This document shows positions 1-12,500 of a stretch of 64,000 bases of DNA, piece after piece (the first letter of the stretch is position 1; each line of letters opens with the position of its first letter). The stretch comes from Sanguinoderma infundibulare (taxonomy: Eukaryota > Basidiomycota > Agaricomycetes > Polyporales > Polyporaceae). Under the pieces are notes generated by a model. That model saw only the letters and a program-made list of their open reading frames with translations. It did no database searches and was not told where the DNA came from. The DNA is taken from contig JAVLRN010000006.1 of the NCBI GenBank assembly GCA_032821775.1, positions 1,922,001 through 1,986,000 on the forward strand. The letters are read 5' to 3'. A program made the translations under genes and the position numbers.

Positions 1-3000
1 CTCCGCTGGCTCATCATGCTCTCAAAGCTGCGTATGCTCCGCGTATCGTGCTCCCCCTCTTCCTCTTCCTCATCCTCCTCCTCCTCCTCTTCCTCTTCGT
101 CCTCCTCGTCCAACGGCTGGTCCTCGGGCCGCACAGACCGGCTCGACCCCGGCCGCGACGGCACGTCGACCATCTGCTGCCCCGTCTCCTCGCTCGGCAT
201 CGACTTGGACCGGCCGGGCAGCGACGCCGCGATGCTCGCGATCGAGAAGTGCGCGTCCCTGCGCAGGAGCCCGAACCTCGGCTGCGGCATGTTCCACGGC
301 GCAGCGCTCTGGTCGGCGTCGGCGGGCGGCGTGTGCGCGTCCGCGCCGGCGTCTGGGGTCTGCCCGGGGAGGAGGGCGCGCAGGACACCGAAGGAGGTGT
401 CCACGACGCCGGTGAGCACCTTGTTCGCCGACCCGGCCAGCGCATCGACTTGCTGCTCCACGCGACCGCGCAGGCTGGATTGCGCTACTCGAGGAGACCC
501 GCCGTCGGAGCCGGGTCGAGATATGGGGATGGGCGTGAGCTCCGCGGTGCTGGTAAGAACAGGCATCAGCGTTCGTCAACGTTAGAGAGAGGACATGGTG
601 GATGACAGCAAAACGCGAGGAGCTGCTCCGCCCCCCGGCCACACGTTGTCATAACGGTAAGCGTTGTCATGACCGTCAGCCGGATCGTCAGCAGCCTTAC
701 TGGGCTGCAAACTCGTAATGGCGAACAGGGCTCCTTCCAAGACCTCGGCCGAATTGTGTCACAGCTGAGACCTTACCTGATGACCATCTTCTCGCTCTCC
801 CCCAGCCCTAGTGCAGCGAGATCGACGTTCTCGAGGAACTCCGCAACGGCCATGAGGTTGATGAGGCAGTACCCCTCCTCTCCGCCCGCGGCGCGCTCCC
901 GTCTGAAGCGCTGAGTGAAGAGGAGGTGAGACACGAGATGGGGAGGGTTCGCTTTGACGACCGCGAAAATCATCAGCGGCAAGATGATGTCGCCGGAGAC
1001 GGGCGTCGGCCCTGACGATGAAGATGTGTCCGCAGATGACGGGTCGGTAGGTGGCGGCGAGACGGTCAGGACGGGAGATGGAGGGTTGGGAGAGTCAGAC
1101 GTGGCGGACGCGTTGTCGGGGTTAACGACAGTAATCCTTTCGGTATGAATGACAGGTTGAAGCTCTGAGGAGGGAGATTCGCTGATGGGAGAGACGACGA
1201 CGGCAGGCGGAGGAGAAACGGCTCTGTCCAGTTCATCGTCGTCTCGGTGCACAGACTTGCCGAACGAAGCCGCGATGGGAGTCTCCTCGCCGAGAATCTC
1301 ATCGTCCGCCTTCAACCTCAGAGGGGGTAGTTTGGACAAACCCTCTGGCGCAGGTTTATCAATCCGCCAGCAATTCCAAACGTATGGGTGGTACTCACCA
1401 ACCAATATCTTGTGCACAGAGACCAAAGTGGCCGCCTTGTCTCCAGGCGAGCGGCAGACGGTGTCCAAATGTGTGAGGGCTAGAACATGGGTCACAGTGT
1501 GAGTACAAAGCAATTGAGCAGCAGTGCAGAGACGCACATTGTCCGCACGCCTTGACTAGGGCTTCAACTTGTCTGCCTGCTATACCCACTTCGACGCCGA
1601 GATGTTGTAGGCCAAGGTCCAGCAGGTTCACTGCAGCGATTCGACTGGAAAGCGCTTCGTCATGAGACGCATCGTCGGTACCTGGCGGCAGGAACAATCT
1701 GCGTACCAACATTAGTATGCCACAGCACGATTAGCCATACGAACGCCAGACTGACCTGTCGTAGTAAACGGAACAAACCGCCTCCTCAACGGCATCCATG
1801 ACGCGATTCGTGTGGATCGCCTTCGGGCTGTTCTGCTCCTCGTCCTCATCCTTCTCAGTCGCCCCATTCGTCTCCGGCACCTTCTCCGCATCCTCCTGCT
1901 CCCGCTCCTTCTCGACCTCGCCCTCGCTTCCGCTTCCGCTTCTCCCTTGCCTGAGCCACCGCTTGCCCTTGTAATTCTGACTGTCTTTCGCAGTGTCTTC
2001 CTCCCAACGCCTCCCCACTTCCTCCTCGAGGTCGTACCAGAACTCCTGTATCCGCCTCGCCGCCTCCTCGACGCCTCCCCCATCGACCGTCTCGATCAGG
2101 TCGCCCGCAACTTCCCACAGAGACTCGTCCGATCCTCCAGTGCCCCGTCCACGACTCGTAACCGAGCTGACACTACCCCCGCTGACCCGTCTCCGCCCGT
2201 CCGAAGCGGGCGCCGCGGGCTTGCCGTACGCAACAGGTCCCAGCCACTGCGTGCGCTCCGAAACACGCTCGCGCACCCAAGCCGACACCCCATCGCTCGC
2301 CAAACCTTCATCGAGCTCTCCACGCAGAGCGGCGGATATCCCGCCCAGCACCTGCCGGCGATGTACGCGCCCACCGATCACATACGCGGGGACACTCAGT
2401 GGGGTCGCGTTTTCCGCCGCGACGCTGCTGGAGACGTCGTTCGATACTGCTGCCGCAGACGTTTCGGCAGGCAGCGCTAGGGGAGTCGTCGTGGGGCTTG
2501 CTGGGGGAGTCGGCGAGGCGGTCGTTGCACGACCGAAGAGCGATGCAAAGGGATTGGACAATCGCGCTGCGGCGCCGCCTGCTGGTGAGGGCAGTGCTGG
2601 CCTCGCACCGGGACGAGGAGGAAGGGGTGGACCCTTCGCGCTGGGCCGAGGCGGTAGAGGTAGGCTATTGGTGTGGTCATGGACGGGGAAGGAAGGGTAT
2701 GGAGGACCACCGTCGCGTGAGTTTTGGCGATGCGATTCTACGGGTGTCTTCTGTGAAGCCGACAGAGGTCTAGGGAGGGGTGAAAGAGAGGCAAATGCGG
2801 AACCGCGCGTGGACGGAGTCAACAGGCCTTGGAAAGGCTTCGAGGAGGGCGATAACGTGGACCGGAAGGTCAGCACATTACTTCATAGCATCACGCAGTG
2901 TGAAGGGGGGACGACGCGTCCTGTCAATTAGTACGTTACTGGATACAAGAGAGCTCTTGACGGCGTACTCAATTATATATCCTCGGAGTCCCGATAGTGT

Positions 3001-3650
3001 TACCACACCGGTGGTCATGGAGCCGGCACCTGCATCGCAGATCGCGACATGGTCCTTGATGAATTCCGCAGTGATAGCCACACTGGCCTGGTGAGGTTCT
3101 CGCGGCAGGAGGAGCGTAGCCTAGTCATCGTGACGATGAAAACAGCGAAGCGACGTCCGAGGTACAATACCATGCTTACCTTGCCCTCGGAGATGGCTGT
3201 CCACAAATCATTCCACTCAGGTCCGCGCCCCGCCTCCAGTGCGAACTTCTCCAAAATCATCCACCCGGTACTTGCAGAGTCCAATCCAGCCTTCTGCGCC
3301 GCAGCTTTCAGGTTCATCAGCTGCAAGCGGTTAGCCGCATCGCGATCGGACGGCGTTGGGTGGGTTGTCGTGCTCGTGGCCGTGGTCGTAGCTGGGGACG
3401 GTGCTCCACGTTGTCTCGGGGTGTACGGTACATAGCGGGGAGCAGGAACGGACGCAGAAGAGTCGGTGCTGGTAGATGACGTACCGGGTGCTGTAGCTAG
3501 GGTATTCGATGACGAGAACGGGGAGGGCGCCGTCGCGGGAGGCGAGAGAAGGGGATGCGCAGTAAGGCTCTCGCCCGAGGCGGTCCGTGGCAGCTGAATG
3601 CCAGAACGTCCTATGGACCCTGAAGGGAACAGCCCTTCGCGTCTCGCCAT
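1..3650 (-). CDS. VPS9-domain Rab guanine nucleotide exchange factor (3' end outside window)
   Basis: Vps9/Rabex-5 family proteins activate endosomal Rab5-type GTPases, so this product probably acts on early endosomes and vacuolar sorting. About seven minus-strand exons join in frame: 3650-3180, 3087-2969, 2880-1756, about 1698-1538, 1479-1399, 1344-777 and 549 to the window edge. The VPS9 core spans the exons from about 1700 to 780; key stretches are LFLPPGTDDASHDE, KLPPLRLKADDE and ILPLMIFAVVKANPPHLVSH, then an FLENVDL-type end. The N-terminal part is long, Ser/Pro-rich and probably disordered. The last exon holds a Glu/Asp run near 60-115 and has no stop, so the gene continues to the left. 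The ATG at 3650 is the best visible start, but an upstream exon after an acceptor near 3700 is possible. The VPS9 call is firm; exact ends are not. Confidence 0.85.
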
Positions 3651-6600
3651 GGCCTGGACGTAGTATTGTCGTGCAAGGTATCCGGATGAATGGTTCTATT
3701 TCGAAAGCGAGTTGCCTGCCACGAGCCGCAGCTTCCTCCGCTCCGCGTCCACGCTGCGGTGTTCTGTGGGACAAGGATGCTGTCAGCGACACTTCAAGAC
3801 CGGAGGATTTGAGCGTAGCCACATGAGCGGTTAGCGGCCGTACGTATAGAATGGGAGTGAAGTGTAGGGCATTCATTCTGGTAGCCTCCTGACCGCCCGC
3901 TACAGAATGCCCTGCCTCGCTTGATCGGTAACACGCCATTTAGGCTGCGATCCTTCTATATGCCCGACTCAGTTGCTTCCAAAGTGAAGCCACTAGTTGG
4001 TTTGGAACTCGTAGGCTCCTGAACCGCCATCAGACGTATACCCGGTAGGTCGAGAAGGGTGCCACTTGCGAGCATACGCGCTCCGCGTACCGCACCCGAA
4101 GGCACGACAATTGGGAGACATTTCGGGGCAACAAGAGCATTCCGTCGTGCGTTCAAGGAGGACAGGTACAGGGACTGAATTCGAGAAAGAGACGACTGCG
4201 GACGTAGAACTCACCTAGGGCTCCCAGAACGCACCCAAAACGGTCGTAAATGAACTCGCCAACCCTACGCGGCTAGAAGCTTGGTTCCTTCCTTGCCGCC
4301 TTCCAAGTGTCAATGGAATGTACACGTCGGTGCAGAGAGAGCTCACACAGCGTGCACGTAAGCTGAGCGTAAGATAAATGATGGGCCAGTGATATCGCCC
4401 CAACGAACTTGTTGTCGGAACTGTCCGTCGTGAGTGATTGAGATGTGATGTTGCGCACGGATGAGAAGGAGCTGGCGGACTAGTGCGAGAGGGAACTCGA
4501 GACTGTGTTCGTCAGAAAGTCGTGTCGCAAGCGATGAATGTGGTGCAACCCAAGTCCAACCGATTGCTACATTGCACTCCTCGACCTGCAACGCGGTTAC
4601 AGTCCGAATTTGGTTATGCAGACGCCCACTGAGGGCGTGGGACACACGGCGTAGCGTCCTGTACGCGTACGAGTGACTACTCCTTGTCCTTCCATCTCCA
4701 ATTCACCCAAGTCGCGTGTAACCGAATGGAACTATGGGTAGTATTAACAAGCAGCTCAAAAAGTAGCGGCAGCAACAGCTCCAGGCCGCAGGCGAGCAAG
4801 TCACACATCCTCAAGACTTCGTGAACGCAGGCCGCTCCTTCCCCTCGAATCAGGGAACAGCTCTGCCGAGAACCTAGCATCATACACTGTCCAGTGTACC
4901 GCAGCCGAGGAGATGCGACCCGCGAGTGCTGCCAGCGTTCGCGTCGGACACCATAGGACAATGATTGGTCCCACCCGCAATCCGGTACCAGTCCACTCAT
5001 CCTCCCACACACCCGAAAGCCACGATTTGGAGTAGACTGACAGCACGCCGGATAGGTCGCGATTGTTGTAACCTCCGAATCGGACACGGAGCATAAGCCC
5101 GGGACAGGAGCGCGCCACGTCTTGATCCCGACTCCCAGTGGGTCTTCGAACCGTCTGACGCCACCACTAGACGGCCAAGGGTCGTTCGCCGCGCGCCAAA
5201 CATGACATACGAAACTTCTAGTCCGCATCTTATCCCCCAACTTGGTGCTGGACTATGCTTCAGGCTCCAAGCCAAGCTTTCCAAGCGCCCCAGGGCGCTC
5301 AGACCTCCATATTGCAATGATCATGGCCGACATTGGGCTTTCGCAAGCCCGACCGGCCGCCTTCTGTCAGCCTGAGACGAGGGCGACACGGTTAGGAGCA
5401 CCGACGTCGGCCTTGCGTCGGCCACTGTTCGTTTCGTGTACTTGGCGAGCTGTTCTGGAATCTGGAAGCCTAGTCCGTGGCGCACATGTACAAGCCCAAA
5501 ATAAGCCAAGCCGACTCGCGACACGCTGCAGCATTCCGCGTAAGTCGGGCCTCCAGCATCTCTGAATGCACATGGGGGAACAGCGTCCTCACCGGCCTTA
5601 TTCAATGCAAGCGTGGGGCTCCAAGTACTGCGCTCTCCGTGGCCACTCTCGCGGTCGCGACTCGCGACTCGCGAAGCCGGCCTCGGTACCCCGACTAAAT
5701 ACGGGAATAACACGCACCGGAGTGGCCTGGATCCGAAATCGATGCGCCCGCCACCGCGCGAACGATGGCGGGACGCCCATCTTGGATCAACCATCCCCGA
5801 ACATAAGTACATAGTTAATATTCGGGCACAGGGCACAACGTTTGGCCAAGCGAGAAAGCGGCCGCGTTATATGCTGCACGGTGCAACGTCCAGACGAGAC
5901 GAGACTTGAAGTGACGAGACGGGCAGTTAACGGGGGTCGGCATGTCCGAATCGGACGCGTGAGTAAGGTGCGACGGGACGCTAAACGCGACTTATAATTG
6001 CCGTCGCAGGGTCGCCGTCACCGTTCTCGTCGCATAGTTTTATATATGGTCCGCCGAGCGTGAACACTTATTGTGAGCGTGCAGCGGGGTTGCTGCATCC
6101 GCGGGCGGAGACGCGCCCCCATTCCCAATTGTCGCGCTTCTAGCTCAAACGTGTAGCCCGAGCCACGGAGGGGGGGGGGGGGACGAGATGGGTGCACCCC
6201 CGGACTCGTTGGGCGTTCGGGCTGCTCGGTTTTCGCGATGTCGAAGTTGCTAACAATACTGTGAGTGAGCGTACATTGGACGAAACATAGTACTTACTTG
6301 TGGAATCAGCTAGTACATCAAGGTGGGCGCATTTCCAAGGGCAGTGCCAGTGGTAGCACAGCTGCTACCAACCCACGAACTATCTCAATATGCGAGGCCC
6401 GGTATGCCGGCCCATAGGGTCGGGAATACTGAACTGAATGCAGGTGAAGGGACTTAGTGGGGATGTTGGAATCAGAGGATTATCCAGGGATTATCTCCGA
6501 GCGGCGTCCCATGTATGTGCAGTACGAGGGTGTCGCATCGCCGCTGATTTCGGAATCCACGGATGGAGCGGGGTTATAATCGCCGCAGTCATGCTGTGTC

Positions 6601-8350
6601 ATGCACCTTGGATCACCAGGCCCTCTGCATTAACGACCGTCGTGTGCTGCGTAAATTGTAAGTAGGCACGTAATGAAAAGACGAAGAGACATACGTACGC
6701 AGACTTGTCCGCAGGCACTCCCACGCTGAGAGCGCACTCGTATTCACAAGGCAATCGGGGCTTCCAGCCAGCAGATCACGTCGAATTCGTCGGGTCTCCA
6801 TGGTTATGCGAAAACGCCAGAAGTCAGAAAAAGTCCACTGTGAGGCTTCGTTTCACGGCCCGAACGGCGAGAAGCCTGCATGCTGCAGGGCATCGTCATC
6901 AGCTGCCGAAGCATTTTCGGACGGTCCGCGCGGCCACACGTACGGTATCCCCTTACGAACCCCACGCGCGGTCTGGATGCGAGAAAAAACGCCCAGCATG
7001 CATCGCTAGGCAACGTAGGCAACGCCTACGTACGTACCTGCTCGTCCCGACGCTCGGCAACCTCATGCCCCCCTCGATCGTGCTTTAAAAATTGCTGCAG
7101 GCCGCAAGCGTCCTCAAGCGAACTCAGCGAGGTGTGCCGAGCGTGCGACGTCACGCGCACGCCGCCGTCGATCATCGTCTGGTCGACGACATTGCGTCGG
7201 GAGCACTGAGGCGAGCACAAGACAACGACAAGACGGCACAAGGCGCGATCGAACTTCAGGAAATGAGTGGCCGGGATGAGCGTCAGAGAGGGACGTGTTA
7301 CAGCTATCGGGATATGGATCGGGTGACTAGCTCCGGCACGAGCTCGGGAAGAACAGTTGAGAGGCCTTGTGGATGTTATCTGAATATGATTCAGGATTCA
7401 TATTCTTGTCATATTCATTCAATCAGGATATTGACTCGAAAGGCATCGATGAGTCCTCCGCAAGCCAAGATCATGATCGTGATGGCCAGGCTCTTGGTAT
7501 GGGACTCGGAGAGCTATCTTACACCGAAATCATCAGCCATGTCGAGTCGGTGAACGTTACGCGGGCCAAGAAGACCAAGGGGCTGATAGGAGAGTGTGGG
7601 ATAGGAGGAACACTGGAGGGACACAGGACAGCTCGGACTCTCGCCGAGCACGAGCATGAGCTCGCGTGGCTGCACAGTCTCAGAGCAAGGAGGAGCAAGC
7701 GCGGGTCAGGGACGGGTGGCCAATTATGGGTGTTACGCGTGGGGAATCGGGACGCGGGATGGCTCCCGAACTGAAACCCGAGCTCAGATGGAGCGCTGTG
7801 CGATCTCAGATACGGTCGTACTCGTGCGCCACCAGAATTTCTGGAATTCGCGGTCACAGGGACGAGAACAGTCAATATCGACGTGTCTGTCGCCCGCAGC
7901 CGGCCAGAGCCAGCCCGGCGTGAGCTTCCCGCTGCCTCTGCACGCTGCCCCCCCTGCCTGAGGACACCCAGCGCAATGTCGCGGTGAGTGCGCCGGCGAT
8001 GAAGGGATATAGGAGACTAGCGTGAAACAGATCGACGATAAGCCTCGGAGGGCGCTGGGCCGGCCAATGATGTGGGTGACAGAATCCGGTGCTCTGGAGG
8101 ATTACATAACGCGAAGTCAGAAGCGTCGTGGCGGCGACGCCGGCAGCTGCAAGATTACTATATGAGTCCGGATTGCACCGCGGCGAGAAGGCAGTCGTCC
8201 CCGCTCTCGACGGACTCCGTCTGTCCTCTCCCGATCCTGCGCACCCGGCCTTCTTACTCTATAGCCGCATCCTACTTATACTCCCACCGTCCCCCTCCAT
8301 CCCGCCCACACACTCACTCCGACATCATTCCTTCGCATCCCTCAGTAGCC
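3651..8350. other. 4.7 kb region with no recognisable gene
   Basis: Open frames here, such as a 187-codon one at 5240-4677 minus, have the look of chance frames: no domain, no coherent exon chain and odd composition. A poly-G tract of about 14 bases lies near 6169-6182. The part just upstream of 3650 may hold the promoter or a first exon of the VPS9 gene. The region may be decayed repeat DNA, but no transposase or terminal repeat was recognised. Confidence 0.4.
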
Positions 8351-9538
8351 ATGCAGGTCCCAGTGCACGCAAGCAGCTTCGTTATTGGGCAGCCTATCAA
8401 CCCCATCTCATGGCCCCGCAAGCTCCCAAAGCCCGCCTACATCAGTGTGAACGTACGTGCTCCATCTCCCCTCGATGCCTCCCGTACTCACCTCGCTTCA
8501 GACGGCTCGCCGTCCCGCATCTGCAGATTCTACATGCACCGTCTCCTCGACCGACTCCTCCCCCGTGTCCCCCATCCCCACATCGCCCTCGAGCGCCAGC
8601 CTTCACTCTCGTTCAGAGACCGAGGTCCAGCGCGCCGTCTCGCGACTGCTCAGTCTCACGAAGCAGCTCCAGGAAGTCCTCGTCCGGTGGGCTAGCGGCG
8701 CCGCGTACGAGGGCGACGTCAGCGACGCGTTTGTTCTCGTCAACAGTCAGTTCGACTCCACAGTGCACGCGTTCTGGCGCGTCGGCGTTGACATGAGGTG
8801 AGTCTACATTCCGCTTCCTGTCTCGCGCTCTACTTTCTCGTACACATTGCACTTTATACGCACCTTCCTTTTCTGGCAACATTCACATCCCGCTCCCCCT
8901 GCTGTCTTCTTCCCATGCTTGCCCCTTCCGCCCGCCTTCGCCTGCGCACTGTGGCCGAGACGCCGCGCCGCTCGGCACGTCTCGGTGTGAACAGGTGTGC
9001 ACGTTGTCGTCATGCTCAGGGCCCTGTCGGACTACTGTCGGGCTGCGCTTGCGGGGCTCGCGTCCCTAGCGCTCTGCACCCACTCATTCCCCCGACTCAC
9101 CTCATGTCTGCACCCGGGTTCACATATCCGGTCGCCGCAGCTCCGGTGCCAGGTCCGGCATCCATCCTCTTTCTCTATCCCAGGCCTTCTAGCTTTTCCC
9201 CTTTGCTTTTATTCCACCAGCACCTTCTTTCTCCGCAGTCCACCCCATTGAATGCTTTGCATCTTGTACTTTCCGAGAACTGCCCGACTCACCATTCCTT
9301 GTCTTCCAGCGACCTGTATCATGTTCCTGTCGCGCTGCGCACCATCCTCGAGGGTCTGCTGGCCGAATACCCGTCCCCAGATGTCCTTGAACGGTACATG
9401 CCCAAAATCCGCGCTGCCCTCGTCACCTTGCTCCGTGGACTCCAAACCAAGCAGGCACCGTACTGGGCTTCCGTCTCCCGTTCCCGCGACAGCACTCACT
9501 ATCCGACCATCCCAACCTTCAACATCCATGATGGATGA
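8351..9538 (+). CDS. Short Bud6/AIP3-domain protein
   Basis: Three exons, 8351-8452, 8502-8797 and 9310-9538, join in frame to about 208 residues. Residues from about 70 match the N-terminal domain of the actin-interacting protein 3 (Bud6) family: TEVQRAVSRLLSLTKQLQEV, then GDVSDAFVLVNSQFDS, then VPVALRTILEGLLAEYPSPD and IRAALVTLLRGLQTKQ. Bud6 helps formins nucleate actin cables at the polarised tip. Known Bud6 proteins are several hundred residues long with a C-terminal coiled-coil core; here the frame stops soon after the first domain. Intron 2 is 512 nt, long for this window, so exons may be missed, or this is a stand-alone domain gene. The stop at 9538 follows a Ser/Thr-rich tail. The family is fairly sure; full length is open. 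Confidence 0.7.
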
Positions 9539-12500
9539 CCGCGTTTGCGTCCCCTTGGATTCTTGTCAACTCAAGGCGCACGCACTCGTGCAACGATGCC
9601 GTCGTCCTTGTCGTTATACCGCCACCACCGCTTTACGGGAGTGCGATACCCCGCTGTATTAACAGACACGCTCCACCCCCCGCCGACGAACACCACCATC
9701 GCCGGTCGAATGGATGCGCAAACGACCCTTGCTGTATCAATAGACACAACCGGACCTCTTGGCATCTAGACTTACACGCGCACAACCCCGCGCCATCGCG
9801 ACTCGCGCGCCGTTCGTCTCGCACCACGGCTCCGCCAACCCCACGCGCTGCGACATATACGGGCCCCGTTGCTTCATATTAATCGTTCTTGCAATAATCC
9901 GTTGTCGCAGTTAATTGACTTCTTTTCCCGGTCGTCGTGCTCTCGCCCGGACCAGGTTCAGGCCGGGCCTTGTTGTTCTAGCTTTCTGCTTCTCGCTTCT
10001 TCTCGTATTCTCTTGCACAGGCACGTACAAACTCCGCATACTAGTACTCGCACATTTGCATCAAGCTCCGGCCCTCCATTCGCATTGCCTCAAGATTAGC
10101 TCTGCCCACTGCAATCATTTCTCACTGTATAACGTTACGGTACCCTCACTCGACTTGATCGTCCACTCCTTGACTCGACGTCTTGCATTTAATCAACTTA
10201 CGCATACCGCACTCTCCTTGTTCCTCGCACTTTGCTTTCTGTTACCCGCATGTAGACCAGGTTTTGGCACGGGTTTGCGACGTTCATTCACATCGCTTTT
10301 ATACTCCTCGTTGTTCATTGGAGGCAGATGTTGGCTTGGCGGTGTACATAGTGTACCACATGGGACTTGTAATCGCCGTTGGTGTAATACCGCGAACACC
10401 AATAAACATGTTAAACAACTTAGCTCTACGGGTGTGCTTCCGGGAAGGTGTCAACGCCGAGCCTCGAGGCGTACCATGCACCCATTCCGAACCCATTCCA
10501 TTCGAATTTGACGGGTCGCGTAAGGTTCAGTCAAATCTATAACCAGGCCCGGGGCCCCGCCCACGCAACTTCGAAGAATGATCCAGATATCGGGATGGCA
10601 GCGTCGCGAAGAATGGACCCGGGGACGCAACAATCGATTCGGATGGATATTAGAACGTCTCTGTCGAAGCCATCGTGACATCGCCGGGTCGGCCGCGTGT
10701 TAAAACGTTCACGACCCGCCTTGTCGCCGCCTGCTGTCGAGTGTCCACCATCCGACCTCCTTGTATTCTGAGACCGCCGCCGGCGCGCGCGTCGACGTGC
10801 GTCGTGACGTGCGTTCTTCCGCGGACAACAGCGGATGACGCGGGTGGCGGGTGGCTCACGACGACGCGAGCTCGATGAAATCCGCTGATGGACGTGATCA
10901 CGCCCCTGGCCAGACAGCAGCGGCGTTCCGAGTCGATTGCAAGGAGGGGAGAATACAAGGACGCGGTGCAGCGCGCGCGCGCGCGTGCCAAAATATCATG
11001 CGGATCGTGGCGGCTCTCCTCGGCTTCGAGGTTCCTCTTCCCGTTCCAGAGTTCCTGTGCGGTGCACCCGGACACAGCTTTCGCCTGTTTTTGTTGAGCG
11101 CGGTATACGTACCCCGCTGTACCCCAAGGCCAACGGACGCGTACGCGTACGTGCGAGTACGTTACGTGTGTGGTGCACGGCGATGCACGTACGCGCTGAC
11201 AGGACGAATTGCGGCCGTGCGTGACTCGGGTCGTGCGTACTTTAATACGTGCAAGGATCGTTGGGTGCGCGTCCGGACGGTGTGCATTCCGGTTCCTACA
11301 TGAACTTCCTCACCGGTGCACGCTTCTCGCAGAGACGTGCAGCACGAAGCCGCAGTGGACCCACATGCGCACCCGGGCCCATACGAATATCTGTCCGTAT
11401 GCGGCTGACAACAACAGGGCCCGGCGCAAGTGCAAAGTTACAGGGCCACCCGCCGGGTCCGCACACCCGCGAGGACGCACCCACTGTGACGGCGCGCGAA
11501 GGGCGGCGATGTGGCGAACGTTGACCGCCACATGATACAGTCCGAGGGCTGAATAGCAACATGTCCCACAGTGGTAATCCGAGTGCTACGCCGAGTATAT
11601 AACACTCCACCTTATCGTGACTCATGGTGTCCTATGTAATGTAAGGACTCACCCTGCAGCACTCGCGGACTCACAATTGAGGCTGCTGCCAACTCCGAGC
11701 GGCGAAATGAACGTCCAAGGGACAGCAGAGAGACACTCACACGAATGCTGCTATCCACCCGCGAATCCGGCGAGGAACTCTCCGGGCGGGACGATGGACG
11801 CAAGTGAGTACGGACATACAATCATACAGCACATCGGGCATGATCGAACCCACCCGCGCGCAGGAGCGCCGCGAGCACGCGACACCAGGCGTGCCTCCCG
11901 TTCAGAACTCGAACCTGGTCCCTTACGGTGGGAATCCTCGGGCACATCTCGCGGCTACCACCGACCCTCACGCGCGCCGGTGAGGAAGCCCGCAGAGAAC
12001 CCGGGAGGTACCTGGACCGTGTCTCGAAGCTTCGCACTCTCGCAGACGAGGTATTCATGCATGTACATAGGGGGGAACGAGCCCCGCGAGGAGCGCGTCC
12101 GGGGCGCAGCTGCGCCGCGCCCGGGCGAAGGGAAATGCAGCTTATCGTGCGCCGCCGCGCGATGTGTGGTCCTCCCCTTCTCTCCTTCGATCCCTCCATC
12201 GCGAAGAGACCGGGTGGCAGAAGCGTCTTTGGGACGCACGACGCATGCGACGGATGATATGGTACCGGCTAGCGGCGCCTTCGATCGCGAGATAGCACCG
12301 CCGTCCCAAGGTTCTCCGATCCGGACGAAAACGCGAAGGGGAAGCCTTCCGGCACGGGGTTACCAACTTCTTGGGTGCGTCGTACGTACCCTGCGAAGCC
12401 GACGGGCACACGAGCTTGGTCAGGTATGGGTAAGCGCGAGGAAGGCGCGATCTCACCTCAGCTCTCTCATAAGCTATTGCGGGACCGGAAGCTCGGTGGG

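Noticed and set aside
16..605. Ser-rich plus-strand frames at the left edge
   Set aside because: They are the reverse of the Glu/Asp-rich C-terminal exon of the VPS9 protein on the minus strand.
1731..2880. Separate gene beginning near 2876
   Set aside because: The frame starts at GTG, not ATG, and an intron from 2968 to 2881 joins it in frame to the upstream exons; it is the middle of the VPS9 gene.
4677..5240. 187-codon minus-strand frame
   Set aside because: Trp- and Cys-rich random-looking translation that overlaps other equally long frames; no support for coding.
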